Shown here piece by piece: positions 29,463 through 41,154 of a stretch of 62,000 nucleotides of DNA. The position numbers were made by a program, and so were the translations under genes. The notes beneath the pieces were generated by a model. The model worked only from the letters and a program-made list of their open reading frames with translations, made no database searches and was not told the origin of the DNA. Position 1 is the first letter of the stretch. Each line of letters begins with the position of its first letter. Where the stretch lies: the NCBI GenBank assembly GCA_016946835.1, contig JACVTC010000016.1, positions 1,122,501 to 1,184,500 on the forward strand, in the 5' to 3' direction. Origin of the DNA: Neocallimastix lanati (nom. inval.). Taxonomy: Eukaryota > Neocallimastigomycota > Neocallimastigomycetes > Neocallimastigales > Neocallimastigaceae.

Positions 29463-29888
29463 ATGATAACAAAACTTATAGCTCTGTTTGTATTACGTAA
29501 TAATAATTTTATTTTATATTTTATTTTTTATTCTTTATTTTTTATTTTTTATTTTTTATTTTTTATTTTTTATTTTAATTTTATTAAAAATAAATATATA
29601 TATATTATATATTATATTTTACATATAGATATAAATATAAATGATATAAATAAATTATTTTAATAATATAGTAAGTTCTTATAACTTATTATACCTTTCA
29701 TATTTTTTAATTATTTCATGTGTATAGTAAGTGCTTCTTTGACTAATGCTGACCATATGGATGCCTATATATTGGATAAGGGTGAAAAGTAGCAATAATA
29801 AGAATATGTGCAATATGAAAAAAGGCAATACAGTATATTATTATTATACATCCTGTTTTAAACAACCAGCATAAATTAGAATAGATGG
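29463..29888 (+). pseudogene. Relic of a small secreted protein with split signal peptide
   Basis: An ATG at 29463 opens 11 codons (MITKLIALFVL) ending in a GTAATA donor at 29497. The next AG acceptor with matching phase is 29726-29727. Joining them gives LSASLTNADHMDAYILDKGE, completing a convincing signal peptide (cleavage after TNA), but the frame stops at TAG 29790-29792 after 32 residues. Beyond the stop other frames remain readable (TVYYYYTSCFKQPA) up to a GTAAGT donor at about 29886. I read this as a decayed multi-exon gene for a small secreted protein. The family is unknown. The exons are richer in G+C than the intron, which is a TTTTTA repeat. Confidence 0.5.
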
Positions 29889-29907
29889 TAAGTTTAGATT
29901 TTCAAAA

Positions 29908-29984
<77 letters not shown>

Positions 29985-29985
29985 A

Positions 29986-30146
29986 ATAAAGCCAAAAAGA
30001 AAAAATATATATATAAATATATACTATTTTACGTAGAATAAAGCCAAAAAGAAAAATATATATATTTGTATGTATATAAACTATTTTACGTAGAATAAAA
30101 CCAAAATATATATATATATATAAACTATTTTACGTAGAATAAAACC

Positions 30147-30206
<60 letters not shown>

Positions 30207-30440
30207 GTGGGTGTGGGGCATTTCGCCAAGTTGCATTTCGACAAGCGGAGTATTGATATAAATAAATGAGTAAATAAATAAATATTAATTCAAAATATTT
30301 TTTTTAAATTGTTTTTATTCGATATTAATAATATTTAATTTTATTTATTGATTAATTTATTTATTTAATAATTTTCAATTTGGCGAAATGCAATTTGGGG
30401 AAATGCAACTCTCCCATTTTAAGTAGAATAAAACCAAAAC
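29986..30440. repeat. Tandem unit ACTATTTTACGTAGAATAAA
   Basis: Copies start at 30023, 30080, 30124 and 30197, with a 3' half copy at about 29986, separated by variable A runs and (AT)n. The copy at 30197 is split by the MITE at 30209-30415; its second half (AGAATAAAACC) resumes at 30425. Confidence 0.9.
30209..30415. mobile_element. 207-bp MITE, Mutator-like
   Basis: The element is flanked by an exact 9-bp direct repeat ATTTTAAGT (30200-30208 and 30416-30424). Its ends are GGGTGTGG and CTCTCCC, followed inward by imperfect terminal inverted repeats of about 35 bp, each holding two copies of a GCATTTCSCCAA-like word (GGGGCATTTCGCCAAG on the left, its complement TTTGGCGAAATGC on the right). 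The middle is AT-rich with no coding capacity. A 9-bp target duplication fits the Mutator (MULE) superfamily. Removing the element plus one repeat restores the host tandem unit exactly, which proves the borders. Confidence 0.88.
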
Positions 30441-30761
30441 TAAAAAAAAAAAAAAAAAAATTATAATTTTTTTAAGAAGCTTTAATTATAATGGAAATTA
30501 ATCTATGATTAGAAAATAATATGTTACCATGAACAAAAAGTCACTACTAATAAAATGGATAAGAAGGAGTAATAAAGAATAGAGTATATTATTAGAATAT
30601 ATAGAAAATAGAAAGAAAAAAAGTGAAAGAGAATATTATTAAAATATATAAAAAATAAAAAAATAAAAAATAAAAAAAAAGTAGTTGTTTATACATGAAC
30701 TTTTAAATAAATAAATAAAATAAAATAAAATAAAATGAAAATAAAATAATTTTATTCATAA

Positions 30762-30792
<31 letters not shown>

Positions 30793-31396
30793 TATTATTT
30801 TTATTTATTACAATTATTTGTTTTTATTATTATTATACAATTAATAAAAATTAAATAAATAATAAATAAATTTGGTAATTAATCTAACCTTTTAACTTTG
30901 ACCAATCCTGTTTCTTATTGAAGATCCCACTTTCTTGATATATACTTTATTCTCAAAGTTTCATTTCAATACCTATCTTGGATCCTTCCTCATTTCAGCA
31001 GTTATTAATCATTTCCAATTTATTATAGTTAATATATCATCTAAAAGTTTGGAATCCTTTAGTAAATTGTCTCAAGAACAACAACAGGATTAAGATACCC
31101 TAAATAACTATATGAACTCCTAACCCTTTAATATATATATATATTTTTTTTAACAATTTAATATTATCAGAGATGCTAATTATACCCCTTAACTTAGTTC
31201 CAATAAAAATTATGCTAGAAGTATCTATTTTTAATTAACACTGGTATGCTATGGTGTATTTTTATCGGGTCATCTTATAAGTTTAAAAAAAAGTAAGAAA
31301 AAAAAAAAAAAAAAAAAAAAGAAATCAATACATCAAAAAATACCTTATTATATGAAGGTTAATAGTTTAAAGAAATTCAATTTTTACTACTTGTAC
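30441..31396. other. Intergenic DNA with a possible decayed coding segment
   Basis: Mostly AT filler. Bases 30880-31130 are richer, and the minus strand reads protein-like pieces broken by stops (GILILLLFLRQFTKGFQTFR; GSKIGIEMKL; GIFNKKQDWSKLKG). No start or family is recognisable. Confidence 0.35.
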
Positions 31397-33886
31397 TTAT
31401 AAGATGTCTTTTTAAAAGGAATTCTTATACAGGATTAGAGTTTATATTGACTATTTGAAAGAAATTATGGTCTTCTCCCTTTAAAGGCATTGGGAATATA
31501 ATTTCTGGAGCCTATATTAATAAATGTAAAATGGTATGGTTTTTATACAAATATATGCTAAAAATCATATGGTTTTAAATATTCAAAAAGTCTATATATT
31601 TTCATTCAACTTCATTCACTGATTCGTATTGTCTTAATGAATTTTCAGCGTTGACACTCTTGGTTCTACTAGTCCTTTGTTTTGAAGCTTCATATTTTGA
31701 TAATATTAATAATTTAATTTTTCAAGGTAAATTTTATAATAAAATAATTATCATAATTAAATATTAATAATGAATAATTTTTTTCACTATAATATATTGG
31801 AATGTTCATTGTATTCATTACTTTTATTTTAAATATAATTCATATAAAATAAAAGTAAAAAATAAAAAATAATTATAATTAGAAATAGTTTTCTGCAAAA
31901 AATTAACCATTTATAATGTAATAGTTTAAATAAAAAAATTCAATGAAATGTATTACAATAATTATTGTAATGTAATAAAATAATAAAAATTTTTAATATT
32001 GATATTAATAATATTAATAATAATATATTTTATTTATAATAATAATAAATATAAATAATTAAAAAATTTAACTAAGCTGCTATATATCACAGTAGAATCT
32101 ACCAAAAAAAATTTAATTAATTAATACTTACCAATAAAAAAAAAAATAAATTCATTGTAATGTAATAAAATAATAAAATAATAAAAATTTTTAATATTGA
32201 TATTAATAATATTAATAATATATTTTATTTATAATAATAATAAATATAAATAATTAAAAAATTTAAATAAGCTGCTATATATCACAGTAGAATCTACCAA
32301 AAAAATTTAATTAATTAATATTTACCAATAAAAATAAAAATAATTAATTTTATTTGATTTGATTTGATTTTTTTTTTTAATATATATATCCACAACTATT
32401 GGGAATTCTAATCTAATTCTAATCTTTGTGTTTTTTTTTAAATAATATAAATGAGTTTCTCTTTTTAAATATATATTAAGTATTGTATTATAATATGTTG
32501 AATATTTTATTTTATTATCTATTAAACATTATTAAATAATTTTATTTCAATTTTTATATAAAATAAAGTTTTTTTTATAGCAATAATTAATAAATAAGTA
32601 AAGAAAATTAATTTATTTATTATGAGTTTTTTATTTATTATTAGTTTTTAATGTAAAAATTATTTAAAAATACACAAAGTTTATATAAAAAAAAAAAATA
32701 AATAAAAAATATTATTATGTCCAAATTGATTTTAAATAATAATGTAAAATAAAAAGTAATATATTCAAAATATAAAGTGTATAAATAAATTCATATAAAA
32801 AGTCAATGCAACAAACCTCATCTACAAAGAGTGACTCTGATTAATGATTAATTTTATTCTTAAAGTTTTGATAATTAAAAAAAAAAAAAAAAAATACATA
32901 TATATATTTACATTTATATTAACTATATTATTACTATAAATTTATAATTAAATTGAAGTTTTATTATCAATTTTCTTAAATAAAATAATTATTAATTAAA
33001 AAAAAAAATAAAATAAAAAAAAGCTAATTATAAATATTATAAGTTAATAATAATTAAATATAATAATTTTTTATTTTTATTTTTTATTAATTCCAACAAT
33101 ATTTTATTTTTTAATTTTTTATTATTTAAAAAAAAAAAAAAAAAACTTATTTAATTAAATTAACTTATGAACAAAATTATTTTTCATAATTTTATTATTA
33201 ATCACTAATTATAATATATTTCCATGAAAAAAAAAATATCAATACATATATGTATATAATTATGAAAAAAATATATATATTTTTTAAAAATGTATCATAC
33301 TCAGTTATTATTTAATAAAATTCTCACTTCATATAAAACACTTATTTTTGAATGAATGATTCATCTATTTAATTCATTATTTTTTTTATATTTATGAATT
33401 TAATATTTATTTCTTTTTTTTTTTTTTTATTTTTCATAATATTGTTTAAAATAATAATAAAAAATGAAAAATAAAGTTTACAAAAAAATTTTAAAGAGTA
33501 ACAATAATTAAAGTACATATATTTATAATTAGTAAATAATTCTATACTAAAGAAAAAAAAATACATAATAAAAATGATTTTTAATTATTTTCTAAAAATA
33601 TATATATATATATTTATATATATATATATATACATACAGACAGATAGATAGATAGATATAAGATATATCTAACTTTTTAATGATTTTTTAGTATTTTAAA
33701 TAATTATAAACATTAGAAATTTATAATTTTTAGAACATTCATTTAATTTTTATTTTTATTTGTTTTTATTCACCAAGCTACTCCATCAAAACCTCCTGGA
33801 CCTCCTTCATTGCCATTATGACTTTTTCCACTTTGTCCATGCTTGCCTTGTTGAGGTTGGGTATGAATTTTTTGTGATGGTGGTTG
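31397..33886. repeat. Direct duplication, copy A (of 35695-37969)
   Basis: From ATAAGATGT at about 31397 the sequence matches 35695 onward almost continuously to about 33886, where it runs into gene P while the other copy runs on into gene M. Copy A differs by an extra ~190-bp internal tandem duplication (31964-32335) and scattered indels. The right palindrome arm has only one counterpart of this segment. Confidence 0.9.
31964..32335. repeat. ~190-195-bp tandem duplication inside copy A
   Basis: Two consecutive copies, each running from ATTGTAATGTAATAAAATAA (31964; 32154) through GCTGCTATATATCACAGTAG (32076; 32271) to TTTAATTAATTAAT. Copy B (36250-36440) and the right arm (52060-52250) have one copy only. 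Confidence 0.92.
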
Positions 33887-34065
33887 ATTGTAAGATTTGG
33901 ATACTAGCTTTTGTTTCTTAACCTTCTACTTCTTCCTCTAAAGTTGTCTTCTAAGAACCTAAAGTCCTTCAAGAACGGCTCCTCCAATTAATAATTTCTT
34001 ACCAATATCAAGTTCTCCATCACCACCTGATTCTACTAATCCTTTGTTTTGAGCTCTATATTTTG
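33770..34065 (-). pseudogene. Gene P, left copy: chimeric dead member of the M/N family
   Basis: Reading from about 34060 down: QNKGLVES, IGKKLLIGGAVLEGL, a TAG, two more TAGs in the basic region, then KVKKQKLVSKSYNQPPSQK and a tail ending GGFDGVAW and TGA (33770-33772). The first half matches the N protein core (GLIEPDDFRERG ... IIGKAALEG), the second half the M protein C-terminus. Two of the three stops (after LEGL and after RKK) also occur in the right copy; the TAG before RKK is private to this copy. The last ~115 bp are nearly identical to M and differ from the right P copy, so the 3' end was replaced from M. No start codon is preserved. Confidence 0.85.
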
Positions 34066-35694
34066 ATATTATTAATAATTTAATTTTTAAAGGCAAATTT
34101 TATAATAATATAATTATCATAATTATATATTAATAGTGAATAATTTTTTTTTCATCATAATATAATGGAATATTCATAGTTTTCATTACTTCCTTCTTTT
34201 AAATATAATTCTTGCAAAAAAAAAAAAGAAAAGAAGAAAAATATAATAATTAAAAATTTTAAAAATAGTGTGAATTAATTAAATATCATATTCTAAGAAT
34301 TTTTATAGTTTTCTCCTAAATATTAGTCATTTATAATGTAAAAATTATAATAAAAAAAAATTTAATGAAATATATTACAATAATTATTGTAATGTAATAA
34401 AATGTAATAAAATAATAATAATTTTTAATATTGATATTACTAATATTAAAAATAATTTATTTTCTATTTATTTAATAATAATAATAATTCAAATAATTAA
34501 AAAGAATTAAATAAACTAAAAACAAAGCTATATATCATAATATTAGATTAATAGATGATGTATAACCCTTGGTTCGAGGAAATATAATTGGGATTTATTT
34601 ATTAAACTTATTAAAGTATTATTAATTTATTTATTTAATTTTATTATTTGGATTATATATATATTTTTTCAGGTAAAATAATTATTTTTGACTACATATA
34701 TAAATCTATCTAACAACTTTCTTTCACACTTTTCTAAATTTAGAGAAATGTTTCATTTTTATGTTATTTTTGCTTATACTAAACTATTTAATTAATTCTT
34801 GTAATTAAATTTAAAATCTAATGAGTTTTTATGTTTTAGTATTATAAATATTAATAATTATTATTGTTTACAGAAATATTTAATAAATATATTAAGAAAG
34901 ATTTATGTTCATAAAATTTATTATTTCTAATTTATTAATTATAACTATAATTAATATTTAGAATTCAAGCCACATATCAAGAACATTATTATGATATAAA
35001 ACAAATTAAGTTGCCATAATATATTTGTATATTTTATAATAATTACTAAATATGGAATTAAATATATTTTCTGTAAATAATAATTTTTATAATAATTTCT
35101 TGAATTATATTAATATATATTTTATAATATATTAATAAACACTATTTAATTTAATAATTTCATTATATTTTATGTACTATAATATAATTATATATGTGCA
35201 TGTGACATGATGAGTCATAATATCTATATATTTAATTATATTATAATATATAATCAAACTAAGTATAAATTAAATAGCACATAAACCGTACATCAATTAT
35301 AAAATCAATATATTTAAATTTGATTTATAACATTAATTTATGCTTGAATAGTAAAAAACATTTTATATTAATTATTAAAGTTTGAATATTTCATTTTATA
35401 TTATAGAATCTACCAAAAAAAATTTAATTTATTACCAATGGATTAATTCTATCTTTGTATTTTTATGTTTTTAAATAATATATATGCATACATGTAATAA
35501 ATAAATAAATTAACTTTATTTATTTATTTTAGAGTTGCATGTATATTATTTAGAAGATACAAAGTTAAATTATTCAAATTAACCACAATAATATTTTAAA
35601 TAATAATGTGAAATAAAAAGTAATATTCAGAGTAACGTAAAGTATATAAATAAATTCATAAAAAAAGTCAATACAACAAACTTCACCTCCACAT
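34066..35694. other. Non-coding spacer of left arm
   Basis: AT-rich and mirrored at about 52795-54420. It includes a moderately complex word TAACCCTTGGTTCGAGG (34562) with its complement at about 53896. No gene is visible. Confidence 0.7.
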
Positions 35695-37969
35695 TATAAG
35701 ATGTTTTTTAAAAGGAATTCTTATCCAGGATTAGAGTTTATATTGACTATTTGAAAGAAATTATGGTCTTCTCCCTTCAAAGGCATTGGGAATATAATTT
35801 CTGGAGCCTATATTAATAAATGTAAAATGGTATGGTTTTTATACAAATATATGCTAAAAATCATATGGTTTTAAATATTCAAAAAACCTCAATATTCTCA
35901 TTCAACTTCATTCACTGATTCGTATTGACTTAATGAATTTTCAGCGTTGACACTCTTGGTTCTACTAATCCTTTGTTTTGAAGCTTCATATTTTGATAAT
36001 ATTAATAATTTAATTTTTCAAGGTAAATTTTATAATAAAATAATTATCATAATTAAATATTAATAATGAATAATTTTTTTCACTATAATATATTGGAATG
36101 CTCATTGTATTAATTACTTTTATTTTTAAATATAATTCATATAAAATAAAAGTAAAAAATAAAAAATAATTATAATTAGAAATAGTTTTCTGCAAAAAAT
36201 TAACCATTTATAATGTAATAGTTTGAAAAAAAAAAAATTCAATGAAATTTATTACAATAATTATTGTAATGTAATAAAATAATAAAAATTTTTAATATTG
36301 ATATTAATAATATTAATAATATATTTTATTTATAATAATAATAAATATAAATAATTAAAAAATTTAAATAAGCTGCTATATATCACAGTAGAATCTACCA
36401 AAAAAATTTAATTAATTAATATTTACCAATAAAAATAAAAATAATTAATTTTATTTGATTTGATTTGATTTTTTTTTTAATATATATATCCACAACTATT
36501 GGAATTCTAATCTAATTCTAATCTTTGTGTTTTTTTTTAAATAATATAAATGAGTTTCTCTTTTTAAATATATATTAAGTATTGTATTATAATATGTTGA
36601 ATATTTTATTTTATTATCTATTAAACATTATTAAATAATTTTATTTTTCAATTTTTATATAAAATAAAGTTTTTTTTATAGCAATAATTAATAAATAAGT
36701 AAAGAAAATTAATTTATTTATTATGAGTTTTTTATTTATTATTAGTTCTTAATTAATTAATGTAAAAATTATTTAAAAAACAATTAATAAAAAATATTAT
36801 TATGTCCAAATTGATTTTAAATAATAATGTAAAATAAAAAGTAATATATTCAAAATATAAAGTGTATAAATAAATTCATATAAAAAGTCAATGCAATAAA
36901 CCTCACCTACAAGGAGTGACTCTGATTAATGATTAATTTTATTCTTAAAGTTTTGATAATTAAAAAAAAAATATATATATATATATATATATTTACATTT
37001 ATATTAATTATATTATTACTATATATTTATAATTAAATTGAAGTTTTATTATCAATTTTCTTAAATAATATAATCATTAATTAAAAAAAATAAAAATAAA
37101 AATAAAATAAAAAAAAAGCTAATTATATATATTATAAGTTAATAAAAATTAATTATAATAATTTTTTATTTTTATTTTTTATTAATTCCAACAATATTTT
37201 ATTTTTTAATTTTTTATTATTTTAAAAAAAAAAAAAAAAAAAAAAAACTTATTTAATTTAATTAACTTATGAACAAAATTATTTTTCATAATTTTATTAT
37301 TAATCACTAATTATTATATATTTCCATGAAAAAAAATACATAAATACATATATGTATATAATTATGAAAAAAATATATATATTTTTTAAAAATGTTATCA
37401 TACTAAGTTATTATTTAATAAAATTCTCACTTCATATAAAACACTTATTTTTGAATGAATGATTCACCTATTTAATACATTATTTTTTTTTATATTTATG
37501 AATTTAATATTTATTTCTTTTTTTTTTTTTTATTTTTCATAATATTGTTTAAAATAATAATAAAAAATGAAAAATAAAGTTTACAAAAAAATTTTAAAGA
37601 GTAACAATAATTAAAGTACATATATTTATAATTATTAAATAATTCTATACTAAAGAAAAAAAAATACATAATAAAAATGATTTTTAATTATTTTCTAAAA
37701 ATATATATATATACAGATAGACAGACAGATAGATAGATAGATATAAGATATATATAACTTTTTAATGATTTTTTAGTATTTTAAATAATTATAAACATTA
37801 GAAATTTATAATTTTTAGAACATTCATTTATTTTTATTTTTATTTGTTTTTATTCACCAAGCTACTCCATCAAAACCTCCTGGACCTCCTTCATTGCCAT
37901 TATGATTTTTTCCACTTTGTCCATGCTTGCCTTGTTGAGGTTGGGTATGAATTTTTTGTGATGGTGGTT
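35695..37969. repeat. Direct duplication, copy B
   Basis: It matches 31397-33886 and, inverted, the right arm at about 50000-52795. It includes the 3' end of gene M and its flank. Relic reading pieces within it are described in the findings. Confidence 0.9.
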
Positions 37970-38120
37970 TATTGGAAGTAGTGGCTTCTTGCATTTGCTT
38001 CTTAATCTCCTTCTTGATATGTTTTGCAAAAACTATAATTCCTCCAATAATAGCTCCTCCAATTAATAATTTAATAATTCTATGTCTTCTATTACCATTT
38101 CGATGTAGCCTTTGATACAT
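37854..38120 (-). CDS. Gene M, left copy: small basic membrane protein, unknown
   Basis: 88 codons, intronless, ATG at 38118-38120. Residues 1-15 are basic (MYQRLHRNGNRRHR), 16-33 form one hydrophobic helix (IIKLLIGGAIIGGIIVFA), 34-44 are basic and probably helical (KHIKKEIKKQM), and the tail is Gln/Gly/His-rich, ending GGFDGVAW. The flanking charges suggest a signal-anchor or tail-type membrane protein; localisation is not provable here. I do not recognise the family. It is divergent to gene N, and the ~140 bp before the two ATGs are clearly homologous (both end AAATAAATAAAAATG), as are the 3' flanks. The core aligns with N and P (IIG-x-A-xx-EG/GG, then Lys-rich, then TSN). Keeping an open frame in AT-rich DNA argues for a real gene. 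Confidence 0.75.
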   Translation of the reverse strand: MYQRLHRNGNRRHRIIKLLIGGAIIGGIIVFAKHIKKEIKKQMQEATTSNKPPSQKIHTQPQQGKHGQSGKNHNGNEGGPGGFDGVAW

Positions 38121-38385
38121 TTTTATTTATTTAATTATTCTCGATTTGTTTTAATAATTTGTTTTTTGATATATCTATATAATTAATAATTACTTATTAA
38201 AATTTGTTTTTCCTTTATTCAGAAGTATAAATAAGTTCTTGCTTTAATATTAATTTTTTTTTATATTTTTATTTTTTTAAAATTTTCTTTTTATATACTA
38301 AATTAATAATGAATATGAAAAAAAAAAGAAATTAAAAAAAAAAATAAAGAAAAAGTAATATCTATTTATACTTTTTTTAAAAATA

Positions 38386-38416
<31 letters not shown>

Positions 38417-39941
38417 TTAATAATATTAAATATTTTAATAATAACTTTATTCTTTTTATTTATTTATTTATTGTGTAAATAAAAAATTTTCTATAATTTC
38501 ACAAATAATATATTAATAACAAAAAAAAAGGAAGTAAATAATTTCATAAACATATAATGAATGAATCATTTATAATGTAAGAAAAAATTATCATATTATG
38601 GAGAAAGTATAAATGAATATTAAATAGAATTAACAAAAAATTTTTATAGTATTAAAATGTAATAAAAATAAATAAATAAATAATAATAAAATTTATAATT
38701 ATTTTAATAATACAACTACTAATTTATTGATTTATTTATTTATATATCTATTGATTTATTTATTTATATTTCTATTTATATATTTATTTATATGTTTATT
38801 TATATATTTATTTATATATTAATACATTTATATATTTATAAATTTATATATTTATATATCTATTTATTTATTATATATTTATTTATTATATATTTATTTA
38901 TATAATCATTTATATATATATATTTATATATTTATTCATTTATATATTTATATTAATTATATATTAATTATATATTATTTTATTATAAAAACTATATTGA
39001 TACCATCTAATCTATAACTTTAAATATTTCATTTTAATATTTTGCTTTTCCATTATAAATAATAAACTTTAAAAATTAATGTTTATTATTTTTTTTTGCA
39101 AGCCATTTATTTATTTTTTTATTTTTTATTTATTTATTTTTTATTTATTTATTTTTTATTTATTTATTTTTTATTTATTATTTATTTATTATTTATTATT
39201 TATTTATTTATTAAACTTATTATTAAACTTGTTATAAAATAATAAAATATATAGTAATATATTCATAATAAATATATAAATATGATTATATTACTGATTA
39301 TTAATAAATTTTTATTATTTTATTACATTGTAATATATTTTTCTTTATGTTATTAAAATTTGTTAACCTAAACAAATAATATTTAAATTAAATAGAATTC
39401 TTAAAAAATGATATTAATTTTAGTTTTTTCATTACATTTATTAATGAATTATTCATAAAATTATAATATTTTATTTAAAATATTTAATATGATTAAAATA
39501 TTTAATAACAAAGAAAAAAAAAATATATAAAAGGGTTTTAATTTCTTAATTTTTTTTTTTTTTATTAATTTCATACCCTAATTTCATATTAGTTATTAAT
39601 TCAATATACAAAAAGAAAAAGATTTAATACAAAAAAAAAAAAAAAAAAAGATTTAGTATACAAGAAGAAGAAGATTTAATAAGAAGAAAAAAAATATAAT
39701 TTGAAGTATTTTTTCTTTGATTTGTTTTTTATTATTTCATATTATTTATTAATTTAAAATATAAAAAGAAAAAGATTTAATATACAAAAAGAAAAATATA
39801 AAAAAAAATTAACATTAAAGCATGAACTAATTTGTATTTATAAATAAAAGAGAAACAAACTTTAAAAAGTAATTTTTAATTATATAGATATACCAAAAAA
39901 TAAATTATTAAAACAAATCGAGAATAACTAAATAAATAAAA
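38121..39941. promoter_or_regulatory. Shared divergent upstream region of M and N, left arm
   Basis: The outer ~140 bp on each side (38121-38265 inverted, and 39800-39941) are homologous: both contain ATTAAAGCA(T/A)GAACT, GAGAAACAAA-like words, TATATAGATATA and AAACAAATCGAGAATAA before the ATG. A TATATAAAAGGG word lies at 39524-39535 on the N side. The middle (38700-39240) is TTTATATATTTA-type low-complexity repeat, a likely centre of an older inversion. Regulatory role is inferred from conservation only. Confidence 0.5.
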
Positions 39942-40490
39942 ATGAATCAAATGCCACAAACAAGAGGTGGTTCCTCACCATATAAACAAGAAGGTGCTTT
40001 TGCTAATGGAGGTTTTAATGCAGGTTGTAATAATACCCAAAGGATGGATGAATATGAATATGAATATGTTTCCAATGATGATAAATATTTTGATTATGTT
40101 GAAGATAAATATGGTAATATCTATAATATTGAAGAAGCTCAACGCAGAGGATTAATTGAACCAGACGATTTTCGAGAACGTGGCATTAGTAATATTATTG
40201 GAAAAGCTGCTCTTGAAGGATATAAGGCTTTTAAAAGTGAACTTAAGAAGAAGAGGAAGAAGATTAAGAAGCTGAATTCATTTACCACCACTTCTAATTA
40301 TGGACCACAGCCTTCTAACTATGGACCACAACCTTCTAACTACAGACCACAACCTTATAACCAGCAACCACAAACTTCTAACCACAACATCACTTCTAAC
40401 TTTATACAGACAGCTTCTTTAGTGGTCGATTTTGTCAGATTAGGCATGGATTTAATTGGCGGAGACATCTCTATACCAGATTTTTATTGA
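39942..40490 (+). CDS. Gene N, left copy: Tyr/Asp- and Gln/Pro-rich protein, unknown
   Basis: 182 codons, intronless. Layout: Gly/Gln-rich start (MNQMPQTRGGSSPYKQEG), an acidic tyrosine block (DEYEYEYVSNDDKYFDYVED), a conserved-looking core YGNIYNIEEAQRRGLIEPDD then FRERGISNIIGKAALEGYKA, a Lys/Arg-rich stretch (KKKRKKIKK), three SNY(G/R)PQP repeats, an Asn/Gln-rich piece and a hydrophobic amphipathic end (IQTASLVVDFVRLGMDLIGG). There is no signal peptide. The basic stretch could act as a nuclear signal and the last helix as a membrane or partner contact; both are guesses. I do not recognise the family. It shares upstream and downstream flanks with M. A long hairpin lies about 150 bp after the stop. 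Confidence 0.78.
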   Translation: MNQMPQTRGGSSPYKQEGAFANGGFNAGCNNTQRMDEYEYEYVSNDDKYFDYVEDKYGNIYNIEEAQRRGLIEPDDFRERGISNIIGKAALEGYKAFKSELKKKRKKIKKLNSFTTTSNYGPQPSNYGPQPSNYRPQPYNQQPQTSNHNITSNFIQTASLVVDFVRLGMDLIGGDISIPDFY

Positions 40491-40642
40491 TGAACATATA
40501 AATCAGTTTGATGATGATGATCTTTATCTTTAAATAAAAAACAAAAAAAAAATAGAAAATAAAAAAAAAAATAAAAAAATAAAAAAAGTTCTAAAAATTA
40601 TATATTTCTAATACTTATAATTATTTAAAATATCAAAAATCA

Positions 40643-40643
<1 letters not shown>

Positions 40644-40674
<31 letters not shown>

Positions 40675-40736
40675 AATAAATATATCTAAAATATATTATA
40701 TATATATATATATATATATTTTAGATATATTTATTT

Positions 40737-40766
<30 letters not shown>
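40644..40766. repeat. Long perfect hairpin 3' of gene N (left)
   Basis: About 27 A, then GAAAATAAATATATCTAAAA and (AT)n, then the exact reverse complement and about 27 T. The stem is about 55-60 bp with centre near 40705. The same structure is present after N on the right (47279-47403). Confidence 0.95.
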
Positions 40767-40767
<1 letters not shown>

Positions 40768-41154
40768 GAAAATTTTTTTATTCAATAATTTATTATTAGA
40801 TATATGTATGTTTTTATTATAATATTATCTAATCAATATTTTCCATGTAATATCATTTATATATCTTAGTTATTAATGTAACTCTTAAAAAAAAGATATA
40901 TATATATATAAGCTTATCTTTTTTTTTATTTTCATTTGAAACAAAACAATGCTATAAAAAAAAATTAGAGTAATAAATTTTAAAATCTTATAAAAAAATA
41001 ATAATAATAATAATTAAAAATTTAAAGTATATAATTAAAATTAAATAGGAGTTTTTACTCATCATGTATTATTAATCAATCTCACTAATAGTATTCCTAT
41101 TATGTCACATTACTCATGGAACTAAAGAATCAAGGACTTTGGATAAGAAATTAA

